The notes: generated from the letters alone by a model not told the origin. A DNA stretch of 64,000 bases from Streptomyces sp. BK239 (GCF_004217285.1 NZ_SHKS01000006.1:62001-126000), one strand, 5' to 3'. Positions 50,760 through 59,355 are shown, counted from the stretch's first letter. Translations and numbers: made by a program.

Positions 50760-51359
50760 TCAGCCCAACTGCCGGTAACGGCCCTTGAAATAGAGCAGCG
50801 GGCCGCCTTCGGCGCTCGGCACGCGCGCGCTCAGCACGCGTCCGATCACCAGGGTGTGGTCGCCCGCCGTCACCCGCTGCTCGGTGCGGCATTCCAGGGT
50901 GGACAGCGCGCCGCCCACCAGGGGCGCGCCGGTGGCCTCGCCGGTCACGTACGGGATGTCCTCGAAGAGGAGGCGGTCGCTGAGGCGTCCCTTCATGGCG
51001 AAGCGGCCGGCGATGTGCCGCTGGCTCTCCGCGAGGACGGACACCGCCCACAGGGGCTGTTCGTCGAGCACGTCGTCCATGCGGGAGCCCGTGCGCAGGC
51101 TGACCAGGACCAGTGGGGGGTCCAAGGAGACGGACAGGAAGGCGGTGGCCGTCATGCCGGCGTACTCGCCCTGCGGCGCCAGCGGGTCGTCCGGGTCCAG
51201 CGGCGGCTCCTGCGCGGTCACCAGGACGACCCCGCCGGCGAGCCGGGACAGGGCGGTGCGGAACTCGTCGTCGCTCACCCCCACAGCATGCCCGGCGGCC
51301 GGCGGGGCGGCCGGGACGGGGTGGGGCGGGAGCAGTTCGGGGGGCATGGGGGAAGGCAC
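50760..51359 (-). CDS. Flavin reductase / FMN-binding split-barrel protein
   Basis: About 199 aa from GTG 51359, where TAGCGT (51372-51367, minus) ends 7 bp before the codon, a possible leaderless start; an in-frame ATG at 51347 is the alternative. The domain begins VSDDEFRTALSRLAGGVVLVTAQEP and contains GEYAGMTATAFLSVSLDPPLVLVSLRTGSRMDDVLDEQPLWAVSVLAESQRHIAGRFAMKGRLSDRL, typical of HpaC-like flavin reductases that supply reduced FMN to two-component monooxygenases. No partner oxygenase is adjacent. A terminal beta strand GGPLLYFKGRYRQLG matches the family. Confidence 0.85.
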   Translation of the reverse strand: MPSPMPPELLPPHPVPAAPPAAGHAVGVSDDEFRTALSRLAGGVVLVTAQEPPLDPDDPLAPQGEYAGMTATAFLSVSLDPPLVLVSLRTGSRMDDVLDEQPLWAVSVLAESQRHIAGRFAMKGRLSDRLLFEDIPYVTGEATGAPLVGGALSTLECRTEQRVTAGDHTLVIGRVLSARVPSAEGGPLLYFKGRYRQLG

Positions 51360-51525
51360 GTTCCGCACGCTAGTGTCCGCCGGGGCCGTCCCGCATCGGA
51401 CCTCCGTCCGAGAGGGGTCGTAGGTCCGGGGACCGATTCCCGTAGGCTCTGCGGCACACTGCGTCATGCGCGCAGGAATGACACAGGAAAAACGCAGAAT
51501 CATCACTCAAATGTTCACGTTCTTA

Positions 51526-51541
51526 TGTGACTTGAGTCACA
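51526..51541. promoter_or_regulatory. BldD-type palindrome upstream of cdgB
   Basis: TGTGACTTGAGTCACA, a near-perfect dyad containing TGACTTGAGTCA, close to the BldD operator (TnACn..n(A/G)TnA). cdgB is a known BldD target in S. coelicolor. Confidence 0.6.
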
Positions 51542-51555
51542 AGAGGCGTGAATTG

Positions 51556-51570
51556 TTGACCCTGTGTACC
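51556..51570. promoter_or_regulatory. Second BldD-like box upstream of cdgB
   Basis: TTGACCCTGTGTACC matches nTnACnC(A/T)GnGTnA almost completely. Spacing from the first site is about 15 bp. Direct repression of cdgB by BldD with c-di-GMP is plausible. Confidence 0.6.
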
Positions 51571-51758
51571 GAGTGGGGAGCGCGCTGTGATTCAGTGGCG
51601 GAGGCGTTACTGAAGACAGGCACAACGTCGACACAGCGCGACACACAGGGGACACGTGTCACGCGCGGATCGAAACAGAAACGACAGCGTCGACAGCAAC
51701 GACGTCACGCCGAAGACAACCCTTGATTCGCTGCGAAGTCTCGGGGGGAGGGCGAAGC

Positions 51759-53462
51759 ATGGAGACCGAGTCGGAGCCGTATGTCCGCCTTGCGTCCCTG
51801 CGACAGCTGCACCAGGTCATGGCCGACATGAACACGGCACGGAGCATGGCCGACACACTGCAGACCGTCGCCGACGGCGTGGTCACCGCACTGGGCTACG
51901 AGCTGGCGTGCGTGAACCTCGTGCGCCCCGACGGCGACCTGGTCGTCGCCGCCTTCTCCGGCAACCCCGCCGCCGAGGCCCTCATCACCGGCCGGGTCGG
52001 CTCGCGCGAGTCCTGGGAACGCCGCCTGACCATGGGCGAGACCTGGGGAGACCTGGTCTTCATACCCCACACCGAGGGCTGGATCCTCGACGACGACGAC
52101 GTCCCGCAGTGGTACACCGACGGCCCCGAGCCGCGCTTCGAGGACGAGTGGCACCCCTCCGACCGGCTCTTCGCGCCGATGTACACGCCCGCCGCGCCCG
52201 GCGGCGGCTCCTGCGGCGAACTGATCGGCGTGCTCTCCGTGGACCGGCCGCGCAACGGCCGCCGGCCCGGCGCCTGGGGCCGCGAAGCGCTCCAGATGTA
52301 CGCGTTCCAGGCGGCGATAGCCCTCAGCAACGCACGTCTACGCGCGAATATGCAGCGGGCGCTGGTCAGGCTCGGTCGCGAGCAGCAGGCGCTGCGCGCC
52401 AGTGAGGAATCCTTCCGCCAGGCCTTCGAGTACGCCCCCTCCGGCATGGCCATCGCCGAGATGGGCGGCGACCAGCACGGGCGGATCCTGCGCACCAACG
52501 ACGCCCTGTGCCGGCTGCTGGGCCGCCCCGCCTCCGCGATGCGCCGCTACTCCTTCTCCGACCTCGTCCACCCCGAGGACATAGGCACCCTGCTGCGCAC
52601 CTCCGCCGAGGGCGGCCGCGCCGAACTGCGCCTCGGCCGCCGTGACGGCACGTACGTGTGGGTGTCGCTGCGCAACTCCGTGGTCGCCGACGCCGCCGAC
52701 GGGCCCCGCTTCCTCCTCACCCACGTCGAGGACATAGAGGAGCGCAAGCGCCGCGAGCTCCAGCTCGCCCACCGCGCCTCCCACGACTCCCTCACCGGCC
52801 TGCCGAACTCCGCCGAGCTGCGCTCCCGCCTCTCCGCCCGGCTCTGCCGGCGCCCCCAGTCCGCCCACCCCGCCGCCCTCGACGCCATGGAAGCCCTGTC
52901 CACGACGGACGCCGTGGACACCGTGGAGAGCGCCTACGGCCACCCCGCCTTCGACGCCCAGGACCACGGTTTCGACTACCGGCCGGCCGGCGCCGAGGCG
53001 TACGACGCCTACGACCACCACGTGCACACCGTCGCTCCCGAGGAAAGCGCCCGCGACGACGGCTCCAAGGGCCTCGCGGTGCTCTTCTGCGACCTCGACG
53101 GCTTCAAGTCGATCAACGACCGGTTCGGGCACAACGCCGGCGACGCGGTCCTCATCGAGGTCGCCCGGCGGCTTTCGGGCGGGGTCCGCGACGGCGACAC
53201 CGTCGCCCGGCTCGGCGGCGACGAGTTCGTGATACTGGCCGACGGACTCGGCCGGGCCGACGCCCAGGACCTCGCCGTACGCCTGCGCAACGAGATCATC
53301 CAGCCGATCCGCGCCGAGGGCCGCGCCGTCCGCGTCGGCGCGAGCTTCGGCATCGGCTGGGCGCACTGCGGGATGACCGCCGACGAGGTCCTGAAGTCGG
53401 CCGACGAACGCATGTACGTCGAGAAACGATCTCGTCCCAAACAGCACAGACGCGCGGGCTGA
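51759..53462 (+). CDS. cdgB: GAF-PAS-GGDEF diguanylate cyclase (CdgB-type)
   Basis: 567 aa from ATG 51759 with GGGGGGAGGG upstream. GAF domain (residues about 20-195, LASLRQLHQVMADMNTARSMADTLQTVADGVVTALGYELACVNLV), PAS/PAC domain (about 200-330, EESFRQAFEYAPSGMAIAEM...FLLTHVEDIEERK), and GGDEF domain (about 345-567) with the active GGDEF at 486-490 and an upstream RDGD at the I-site position. An insertion of low-complexity sequence sits between PAS and GGDEF (residues about 365-430). It makes c-di-GMP, the BldD co-repressor that holds development in vegetative growth; the BldD-like sites upstream suggest a feedback loop. Confidence 0.9.
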   Translation: METESEPYVRLASLRQLHQVMADMNTARSMADTLQTVADGVVTALGYELACVNLVRPDGDLVVAAFSGNPAAEALITGRVGSRESWERRLTMGETWGDLVFIPHTEGWILDDDDVPQWYTDGPEPRFEDEWHPSDRLFAPMYTPAAPGGGSCGELIGVLSVDRPRNGRRPGAWGREALQMYAFQAAIALSNARLRANMQRALVRLGREQQALRASEESFRQAFEYAPSGMAIAEMGGDQHGRILRTNDALCRLLGRPASAMRRYSFSDLVHPEDIGTLLRTSAEGGRAELRLGRRDGTYVWVSLRNSVVADAADGPRFLLTHVEDIEERKRRELQLAHRASHDSLTGLPNSAELRSRLSARLCRRPQSAHPAALDAMEALSTTDAVDTVESAYGHPAFDAQDHGFDYRPAGAEAYDAYDHHVHTVAPEESARDDGSKGLAVLFCDLDGFKSINDRFGHNAGDAVLIEVARRLSGGVRDGDTVARLGGDEFVILADGLGRADAQDLAVRLRNEIIQPIRAEGRAVRVGASFGIGWAHCGMTADEVLKSADERMYVEKRSRPKQHRRAG

Positions 53463-53635
53463 CACCCAGGTCAGCGGACCGGTCGCGGAGTTGATGCGAC
53501 CCGAGTCACCCGTTTGGGGGTTGGGATGGGGGTAGGCTCGGCTTTCTCCGCACGAATCGGTCCGCGCACCGAACGGAATGAAGAACTCCGCCCGCGGACC
53601 GCATCCGCCCCGCACCTGTTGAGGAGAACGAAGGG

Positions 53636-54592
53636 ATGACGCCCGGCAACAACGGCGCGAGCACGCCCGAGGACGACGACCCGTTCGGCTACCTCTACGC
53701 CGACGGTCAGGCCAACGGAGCTCAGCCGCCCTCCGGGGGCTACGGTTACCCGAACTCGGTCAGCCGTGTGCGTGCCGTCGGCGAGCGCAAGTACGCCCAG
53801 CCGCAGCAGCAGTCGACCGCGCAGTACGGGCAGTCGACGGTGCCGCAGCAGGGCGCTTACGGCCAGCCGAACTCTCACTACGCAGCCCCGGAGACCCTCC
53901 CCGGCGGCGGATCCGTGCCCACCGGCAACCGGCAGCCGGCGCCGTCCGGCGGCGGCCGGGGCCGCGGCCCCAACACCAAGGGCCTGCTGATCGGCGCGGT
54001 CGCGGTCGTCGCCGCGGTCGTGGTCGGCATCGCGGTGGCCATGTCGAACGGCGACCCCGACGACAACAAGAAGGACGACACCGCGGCCTCTCCCGGCCCC
54101 GCGGCGTCCGCGAGCGCCTCACCCAGCCCGTCCGGCAGCGGAGAGCCCTCCCAGGAGGCCGAACTGCCGACGGTCGACGCCAAGGCGCTGCGCCTCGGCG
54201 GTGCCGCCGCACTGGCCTCCGACGTCAAGGGCGCGCAGTCCGACGGCGGCACTTACGTGGGCAACCTCAACCAGGTCGGCAACTCCGTCACCTGGACCGT
54301 CGACGCCATCCCGTCGGAGGGCGACTACACGCTCTTCACCCGGTTCAACGTGACCGGCGCGGACCAGGAGATGACGCTCACCGTCAACGGCAAGCCCTTC
54401 GGCAACAAGGTCAACCTCGGCAACTTCACGCACGCCAAGGAGGGCGACCTCGAGAAGGGCTGGACGACCACCTACACGTGGCCGACGCTCAACAAGGGCA
54501 CCAACACCTTCACCATCTCCTGTGAGAACGGCGACAAGTGCAACGTGCTGCTCGACCAGTTGTGGCTGAAGAAGGGCCAGGTCACGAAGTAG
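53636..54592 (+). CDS. Membrane-anchored CBM35-like carbohydrate-binding protein
   Basis: 318 aa. A cytoplasmic Gln/Pro/Gly-rich N-terminus (residues 1-120), one membrane helix GLLIGAVAVVAAVVVGIAVAM, a Ser/Ala/Pro linker, then a beta-sandwich domain: LRLGGAAALASDVKGAQSDGGTYVGNLNQVGNSVTWTVDAIPSEGDYTLFTRFNVTGADQEMTLTVNGK...LDQLWLKK, resembling CBM6/35 modules that bind cell-wall or chitin sugars. No catalytic domain. It lies between cdgB and the PfkB gene. The role could be cell-wall sensing or adhesion. Confidence 0.75.
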   Translation: MTPGNNGASTPEDDDPFGYLYADGQANGAQPPSGGYGYPNSVSRVRAVGERKYAQPQQQSTAQYGQSTVPQQGAYGQPNSHYAAPETLPGGGSVPTGNRQPAPSGGGRGRGPNTKGLLIGAVAVVAAVVVGIAVAMSNGDPDDNKKDDTAASPGPAASASASPSPSGSGEPSQEAELPTVDAKALRLGGAAALASDVKGAQSDGGTYVGNLNQVGNSVTWTVDAIPSEGDYTLFTRFNVTGADQEMTLTVNGKPFGNKVNLGNFTHAKEGDLEKGWTTTYTWPTLNKGTNTFTISCENGDKCNVLLDQLWLKKGQVTK

Positions 54593-54595
54593 CGG

Positions 54596-55516
54596 TCAGG
54601 CCGCGTTGACCTCGCCGGTCACCGCGACCCGGCCGAGCAGGTCCTCGTAGGCGGCCGGGTCGAACTCGCAGGCCGCCGGGGCGAGGACCTTCGCCGTGGA
54701 CAGGGCCACCGCGCGGGCCAGGGTCTCCGGCCAGGGGAGGCGTTCGGCCAGGCCGGACAGCAGTCCGGCGGTGACGAAACCGCCGGCGTCGGTGAGGCCG
54801 CCGTGCGGACGGGTGGGCGGTACGGCCCGCCAGTGGCCCTCCGGGGTCGCCGCGACCAGGCCCTCGGGGCCCAGAGAGGCCACCACGGAGCGGGCGCCGC
54901 GCCGGCGGGCGTCCCGGGTGGCCCGCAACGGCTCGTGCGAGCCGGTGAGTTCGGCCAGTTCGTCGCGGGTCGGCGCGATCAGATCGGGGCGGGCGGCGAC
55001 CGCGCGGCGCAGCGGCTCCCCTCCGGTGTCCAGCAGTACGGGAACCCCCGCGGCGCGCGCGAGACGCACCAGGCCCGCGTACGCGCCCACGGGCACTCCC
55101 GGCGGCAGGCTTCCGCACAGGGCCACCGCGTCCGCGCCGGCCAGCAGACCCTCGTACGCCTGGAGGAAGGCGGTCCACTCGGCGGGCGTGACGAGGGGGC
55201 CGGGTTCGTCGAGGCGGGTGGTGTCGCCGGTGCGGGCGTCGACGACGGCGATCGTGCGGCGGGTGGAGCCGGATATCGGTACGAGCGCGTCGGCGACGCC
55301 GGTCAGGCGCTCCCGCACGACCCGGCCGGTGGCGCCGCCCGCGAAACCGGTGACGGTCGCCTCGTGGCCGAGCGCGGCCAGGACGCGCGCCACGTTCAGT
55401 CCCCGGCCGCCGGGCCGTTCCGTCACCTGGGTCACCCGGTGCGCGCTGTGCGGGCGCAGCGCCGGGACGCGATACGTGACGTCGAGAGCGGTGTTCAGCG
55501 TGACGGTGAGGATCAC
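54596..55516 (-). CDS. PfkB-family sugar kinase with a degenerate GAGD motif
   Basis: 306 aa from GTG 55516, with GGAGG upstream. Domain order matches 1-phosphofructokinase/tagatose-6-P kinase: LTVTLNTALDVTYRVPAL, TERPGGRGLNVARVLAALGHEATVTGF, LCGSLPPGVPVGAYA, LDTGGEPLRRAVAARPDLIAPTRDELAEL. The C-terminal catalytic motif, normally VxGAGDxxxAG, reads TDAGGFVTAG, so the general-base Asp is missing at its expected place (an Asp lies three residues earlier). Either the register has shifted or catalysis is impaired. It is tail to tail with the CBM gene and 173 bp from nagA. Confidence 0.75.
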   Translation of the reverse strand: MILTVTLNTALDVTYRVPALRPHSAHRVTQVTERPGGRGLNVARVLAALGHEATVTGFAGGATGRVVRERLTGVADALVPISGSTRRTIAVVDARTGDTTRLDEPGPLVTPAEWTAFLQAYEGLLAGADAVALCGSLPPGVPVGAYAGLVRLARAAGVPVLLDTGGEPLRRAVAARPDLIAPTRDELAELTGSHEPLRATRDARRRGARSVVASLGPEGLVAATPEGHWRAVPPTRPHGGLTDAGGFVTAGLLSGLAERLPWPETLARAVALSTAKVLAPAACEFDPAAYEDLLGRVAVTGEVNAA

Positions 55517-55635
55517 CTGGTCCGACCTCCCCCGAGGGCCGGCTGTTCGCCGTCCGTTCGCGTGCTGTGACTTGCGGATTCCACTTCCGTGGAAGCCGGT
55601 TCTCCGTTTTCCGGAGGCACGATCATGCCAAAGAG

Positions 55636-55670
55636 ACGGCGGCCGGCCCAGTCCCCGGGTCGGCCGCCGT
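55636..55670 (-). terminator. Terminator after nagA
   Basis: ACGGCGGCCG (55636-55645) pairs with CGGCCGCCGT (55661-55670), loop 15 nt. It lies 20 bp past the nagA stop. Confidence 0.7.
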
Positions 55671-55689
55671 CCGCGGGCGGGCGGACGTT

Positions 55690-56922
55690 TCAGCCCAGTT
55701 GGGGATCGACCACCCAATCCCCCTTGCGCATCACGCCCTTGAGGTCGAAGTTCTCGTCGAGGATGACCAGGTCGGCGTCCTTGCCGGGTTCCAGGGAGCC
55801 CACCGTGTCGGCCATGCCGAGCAGCCGGGCCGGGGTGGCCGACAGGGCCGTGACGGCGTCCTCGACCGGGATGCGGTCGACCGTCACCGCCCGTTTGAAG
55901 GCGCGGTCCTGGGTGAGGGTGGAGCCGGCGATCGAGCCGCCCTCGACCAGCCGGGCGACGCCGTCGACGACGTCGACCGCGAGCGGTCCGAGGTCGTAGC
56001 GGCCGTCGCCGAAGCCGGCGGCGTCCATGGCGTCGGTGATGAACGCCACCCGGTGCGGGCCCGCGTGACGGAACGCCAGCTCCAGTGCGGCCGGGTGCAG
56101 GTGGACGCCGTCGTTGATGAGCTCGACGGTGACCCGTTCGTCCGCGAGGAGCGCGGCGATCGGGCCGGGGGAGCGGTGGCCGAGGGCGGGCATCGCGTTG
56201 AAGAGGTGGGTGGCGACCGTGGCGCCCGCCTCGATGGCTTCGACGGTCTGCTCGTAGGTGGCGTCGGTGTGGCCGACGGCGGCGATCACTGCGTGGTCCC
56301 TCAGCAGCCGTACGGAGTCGATGCCGCCGGGCAGTTCGGTGGCCAGGGTGACCATCTTCGCCTGGCCGCGGGCCGCGTCGACGAGCTTGCGCACCTCGGC
56401 CGGGTGGGGGTCGCGCAGCAGCCGTTCGGAGTGCGCGCCCTTGCGGCACGGTGAGATGAACGGGCCCTCGAAGTGGATTCCCGCCAGGTCGCCCTGCTCG
56501 GCCAGCTCGGACAGCAGGCCGGCCTGTCGGACCAGGGCGTCCATGTCGTCGGTGACCGTGGAGGCGACGAGGGTGGTGGTGCCGTGCAGGCGGTGGGTGT
56601 GGACGGCTTTCAGCACGTCGTCGGCCGGGCCGGAGAAGGATGCTCCGCCGCCGCCGTGGTTGTGGAGGTCGACGAAGCCGGGGATCAGCCAGTGGCCCTT
56701 CACGTCGATGAGCTGGGCGTCTGCGGGAGTCGCGGCGGAGATGCGGGTGCCGACGACGGTGACGCTTCCGTCCGGGACCGTGCCGGTGGGCAGCACGACC
56801 CGGGCGCCGGTGAGCACCTTCGTGCTTCGGCCGCCCGCGGGCTGCGGCTGCGTCGTGGCTTGTCGTGCCCCGCGGCGGAGCCGCATGTCGGCGCTGTCCC
56901 GCGCCCCCAGGGGGGTGACCAT
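55690..56922 (-). CDS. nagA: N-acetylglucosamine-6-phosphate deacetylase
   Basis: 410 aa from ATG 56922, which overlaps the nagK stop by 1 nt (TGATG) with GGAGGT 9 bp upstream. It removes acetate from GlcNAc-6-P to give GlcN-6-P. Amidohydrolase landmarks: LIPGFVDLHNHGGGGASF (metal His), GIHFEGPFISPCRKGAH (Glu ligand), AVGHTDATYEQ, THLFNAMPALGHRSPGPI (His) and FITDAMDAAG (catalytic Asp). The first 20 residues are a non-conserved extension. Translational coupling to nagK fits its role in the same pathway. Confidence 0.93.
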   Translation of the reverse strand: MVTPLGARDSADMRLRRGARQATTQPQPAGGRSTKVLTGARVVLPTGTVPDGSVTVVGTRISAATPADAQLIDVKGHWLIPGFVDLHNHGGGGASFSGPADDVLKAVHTHRLHGTTTLVASTVTDDMDALVRQAGLLSELAEQGDLAGIHFEGPFISPCRKGAHSERLLRDPHPAEVRKLVDAARGQAKMVTLATELPGGIDSVRLLRDHAVIAAVGHTDATYEQTVEAIEAGATVATHLFNAMPALGHRSPGPIAALLADERVTVELINDGVHLHPAALELAFRHAGPHRVAFITDAMDAAGFGDGRYDLGPLAVDVVDGVARLVEGGSIAGSTLTQDRAFKRAVTVDRIPVEDAVTALSATPARLLGMADTVGSLEPGKDADLVILDENFDLKGVMRKGDWVVDPQLG

Positions 56923-57863
56923 CAGGGCGTTACCTCCGTGGCGTCGGTTGTTTCGAGGAGATCCCAGGCCAGGAGTCCCGCTCCCAGGCAGCCGGCCGTG
57001 TCGCCCAGGGCCGCGGGGACGATCCGCGGCGGTTTCTGGAAGGTGAGCCGCCGCCGGACGGCGTCCCTCAGTGGTGTGAACAAGGTTTCCCCCGACTCCG
57101 CGAGGCCGCCACCGATGACGAGCATGTGGGGGTCCAGCAGGGTGAGCGCGGTGACCAGGCCGTCGGCCAGGGCGTCCACGGCGTCCTGCCAGACCCGGAC
57201 GGCGTTCGGGTCGCCGGCCGTGACGGCCTTCGCGCAGTGGGCCGCGTCCGCCTCCGGGTTCCCGCAGGCGACGGCCCATGCCTCGCCGACCGCCGCGGCG
57301 GACGCGTACCGCTCCAGGCAGCCGCGCTGCCCGCAGGGGCACGGGGTTCCGCCGGGCCGTACGACGACGTGCCCGATCTCGCCCGCGAAGCCGTGTGCGC
57401 CGGCCTCGACCCGGCCGTCGAGGCCGATGGCGCCGGCGATGCCGGTGCCCAGCGCCACGAACAGGAAGCGGTCGGCGTCCCGGCCCGCGCCGAGGCGGCC
57501 CTCGGCGAGCCCGCCGGTGCGTACGTCGTGGCCGAGGGCGACCGGGACGCCCAGGTCGGCGGCGATCAGTTCGCGGAGCGGGACGTCGCGCCAGCCGAGG
57601 TTGGCGGCGTAGACGGCGGTGCCGCGGGCCTCGTCGACGATGCCGGGGACGACGACGCCGGCCGCGGCCGCGGGTTCGCCGAGGTGCTCGGCGCCGTGGG
57701 CGCGCAGTGCGGCGGCGAAGTCGCGGACGCCGGCGACGACGGCGTCGGGTCCGCGTTCGCGGCCGGTGGCTCGGCGGGCGCGGTGCAGCAGCGTGCCCGC
57801 CGAGCCGACCAGGGCGGCCTTCATCCCGGTGCCGCCCACGTCGAGGGCGATGACATGTCTCAC
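56922..57863 (-). CDS. nagK: ROK-family N-acetylglucosamine kinase
   Basis: 313 aa. It phosphorylates cytoplasmic GlcNAc to GlcNAc-6-P. IALDVGGTGMKAALVGSAG is the ATP loop, VPGIVDEARGTAVYAANLGWRDVPL binds sugar, GTGIAGAIGLDGRVEAGAHGFAGEIGHVVVRPGG contains catalytic Asp and His motifs, and CPCGQRGCLERY is the zinc-binding ROK signature. Its ortholog in S. coelicolor (SCO4285) is the GlcNAc kinase next to nagA. DasR-like sites lie in the 196-bp gap before the sugar-binding protein. Confidence 0.92.
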   Translation of the reverse strand: MRHVIALDVGGTGMKAALVGSAGTLLHRARRATGRERGPDAVVAGVRDFAAALRAHGAEHLGEPAAAAGVVVPGIVDEARGTAVYAANLGWRDVPLRELIAADLGVPVALGHDVRTGGLAEGRLGAGRDADRFLFVALGTGIAGAIGLDGRVEAGAHGFAGEIGHVVVRPGGTPCPCGQRGCLERYASAAAVGEAWAVACGNPEADAAHCAKAVTAGDPNAVRVWQDAVDALADGLVTALTLLDPHMLVIGGGLAESGETLFTPLRDAVRRRLTFQKPPRIVPAALGDTAGCLGAGLLAWDLLETTDATEVTP

Positions 57864-57891
57864 GGGGAACAGTGTGGACCGACGGCCCTCA

Positions 57892-57934
57892 AGAGGTCTA
57901 GTCCACTATGGAGTAGACCTCTGGAGTAGACCTC
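57892..57934. promoter_or_regulatory. DasR-like site array between nagK and the sugar-binding protein
   Basis: AGAGGTCTAGTCCACT (57892-57907) matches the DasR consensus A(C/G)TGGTCTAGACCACT at 14 of 16. It is followed by two adjacent copies of TGGAGTAGACCTC (57909-57921 and 57922-57934), each a partial DasR-like half. The three copies are inverted, direct and direct. Confidence 0.75.
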
Positions 57935-58059
57935 GGTCCGGATAGCGGTTTAATTGGTCGGAACATTCATTCGACGATGTCGACCGTCCGGTGCTCACCG
58001 GCCGGTCGCCGGCCGGAGCCCCTGAGCGGCGACGGCCCTCAGGGGAGCGGAGACGGGCA

Positions 58060-59331
58060 GTGCGGCTGCGGGCAGGGAAATCGGGGACGATCGCGGTGAC
58101 GACCGCCCTCGGGATGACGGCGGTCCTCGCGGGCTGCGGTGTCGGCGGCTCCGAAGACGTCACGCTGAGACTGGTGGCCGCCGACTACGGCGACAACGGC
58201 GCCAACACCTCGAAGAAGTACTGGGACAAGCTCGTCCAGGCCTACGAGGCCGAGCACCCCGGCGTCACCGTCGACGTCAGCGTGTACTCCTGGAGCGACG
58301 TCGACGCCAAGGTCAAGGCGATGGTCAAGGCCGGTGACGCGCCCGACATGGCGCAGATCGGCTCCTACTCCGACTACGCCGCCGCCGACCTGCTCTACAA
58401 GGCCGACGACGTGCTCTCCATCCCCGTCCAGGCCGACTTCGTCTCCCGGCTCGCCGACGCGGGCCAGGTGCGCGGCGTGCAGTACGGCATGCCGTTCGCC
58501 TCCTCCACGCGGCTGCTCTTCTACAACAAGACCCTTTTCGCCAAAGCCGGCATCACCCCGCCGACCACCTGGGCCGAGCTCGCCGACGACGCCGAGGCGC
58601 TCAAGGACGAGGGCGTGAAGTACCCCTACGCGCTGCCGCTGGGCCCCGAGGAGGCGCAGGCCGAGACCCTGCAGTGGCTGCTCAGCGGCGGGGGCGGCTA
58701 CACCCCGAGCGCCACCGGCTACAACTTCGACTCCGCCGAGAACGTCGAGACCGTCACCTGGCTGAAGAACGAGCTGGTCGGCAAGGGCCTGACCGGGCCG
58801 GTCGCGCCGGGCAAGCTGAACCGGGCCACCGCGTTCTCCGCGTTCACCGCCGGCCAGGTCGGGATGCTCAACGGGCATCCCTCGCTGATGAAGGCGGCGA
58901 AGAAGAAGGGCGTGCAGTTCGGCATGGTGGCCATGCCGGGCGCCGACGGCCCGAGCAAGACCTCCCTCGGCGTCGCCGACTGGATGACCGCCTTCAAGCA
59001 GAACGGGCACGCCGAGGAGATCGGCGACTTCCTCGACTTCGTCTACGACGAGGACAACGTGCTCGCCTTCTCCCGCGAGTACGACCTGCTGCCGGTCACC
59101 AACTCCGCCTCCGAGACCATGAGCAACGCCCCGGAGGACGCGGACCTGCGGCCCTTCCTGGACATGCTGCCGGTCGCCGAGGCCTACCCCGTCGGGCTGA
59201 CCTCGTGGGCGACGGTCAGCGCCGACATCAAGCGGCGGATCGGCTCCGCCGTCACCGCGAACGGCAACCCCTCCGGTGTGCTGAGCGAGCTCCAGACGGC
59301 GGCGACGACCGCGGAGAACTCCGCCGGCTGA
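58060..59331 (+). CDS. Extracellular sugar-binding lipoprotein of an ABC importer
   Basis: 423 aa from GTG 58060, with GGAG 7-11 bp upstream and a leader hairpin (58019-58026 / 58038-58045). Lipobox TAVLAGC-GVG. The mature part is an MalE-type family-1 binding protein: LVAADYGDNGANTSKKYWDKLVQAYEAEHPGVTVDV, DAPDMAQIGSYSDYAAADLLYKADDVL, GMPFASSTRLLFYNKTLFAKAGITPPTTWAELADDAEAL. No permease genes are adjacent, so the importer is an orphan binding protein here. MsiK could be its ATPase. DasR-like sites upstream suggest an amino sugar or chito-oligosaccharide ligand. Confidence 0.88.
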   Translation: MRLRAGKSGTIAVTTALGMTAVLAGCGVGGSEDVTLRLVAADYGDNGANTSKKYWDKLVQAYEAEHPGVTVDVSVYSWSDVDAKVKAMVKAGDAPDMAQIGSYSDYAAADLLYKADDVLSIPVQADFVSRLADAGQVRGVQYGMPFASSTRLLFYNKTLFAKAGITPPTTWAELADDAEALKDEGVKYPYALPLGPEEAQAETLQWLLSGGGGYTPSATGYNFDSAENVETVTWLKNELVGKGLTGPVAPGKLNRATAFSAFTAGQVGMLNGHPSLMKAAKKKGVQFGMVAMPGADGPSKTSLGVADWMTAFKQNGHAEEIGDFLDFVYDEDNVLAFSREYDLLPVTNSASETMSNAPEDADLRPFLDMLPVAEAYPVGLTSWATVSADIKRRIGSAVTANGNPSGVLSELQTAATTAENSAG

Positions 59332-59355
59332 GCCGGTTCGGCTACCGTGCAGGGC

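Larger units (their letters stand above)
51360..51758. other. Regulatory intergenic region upstream of cdgB
   Basis: About 400 bp with no ORF. It contains two BldD-like sites (51526-51541 and 51556-51570) and a GGGGGGAGGG ribosome site just before the cdgB ATG at 51759. It also holds the promoter of the flavin reductase gene on the other strand. Confidence 0.65.
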
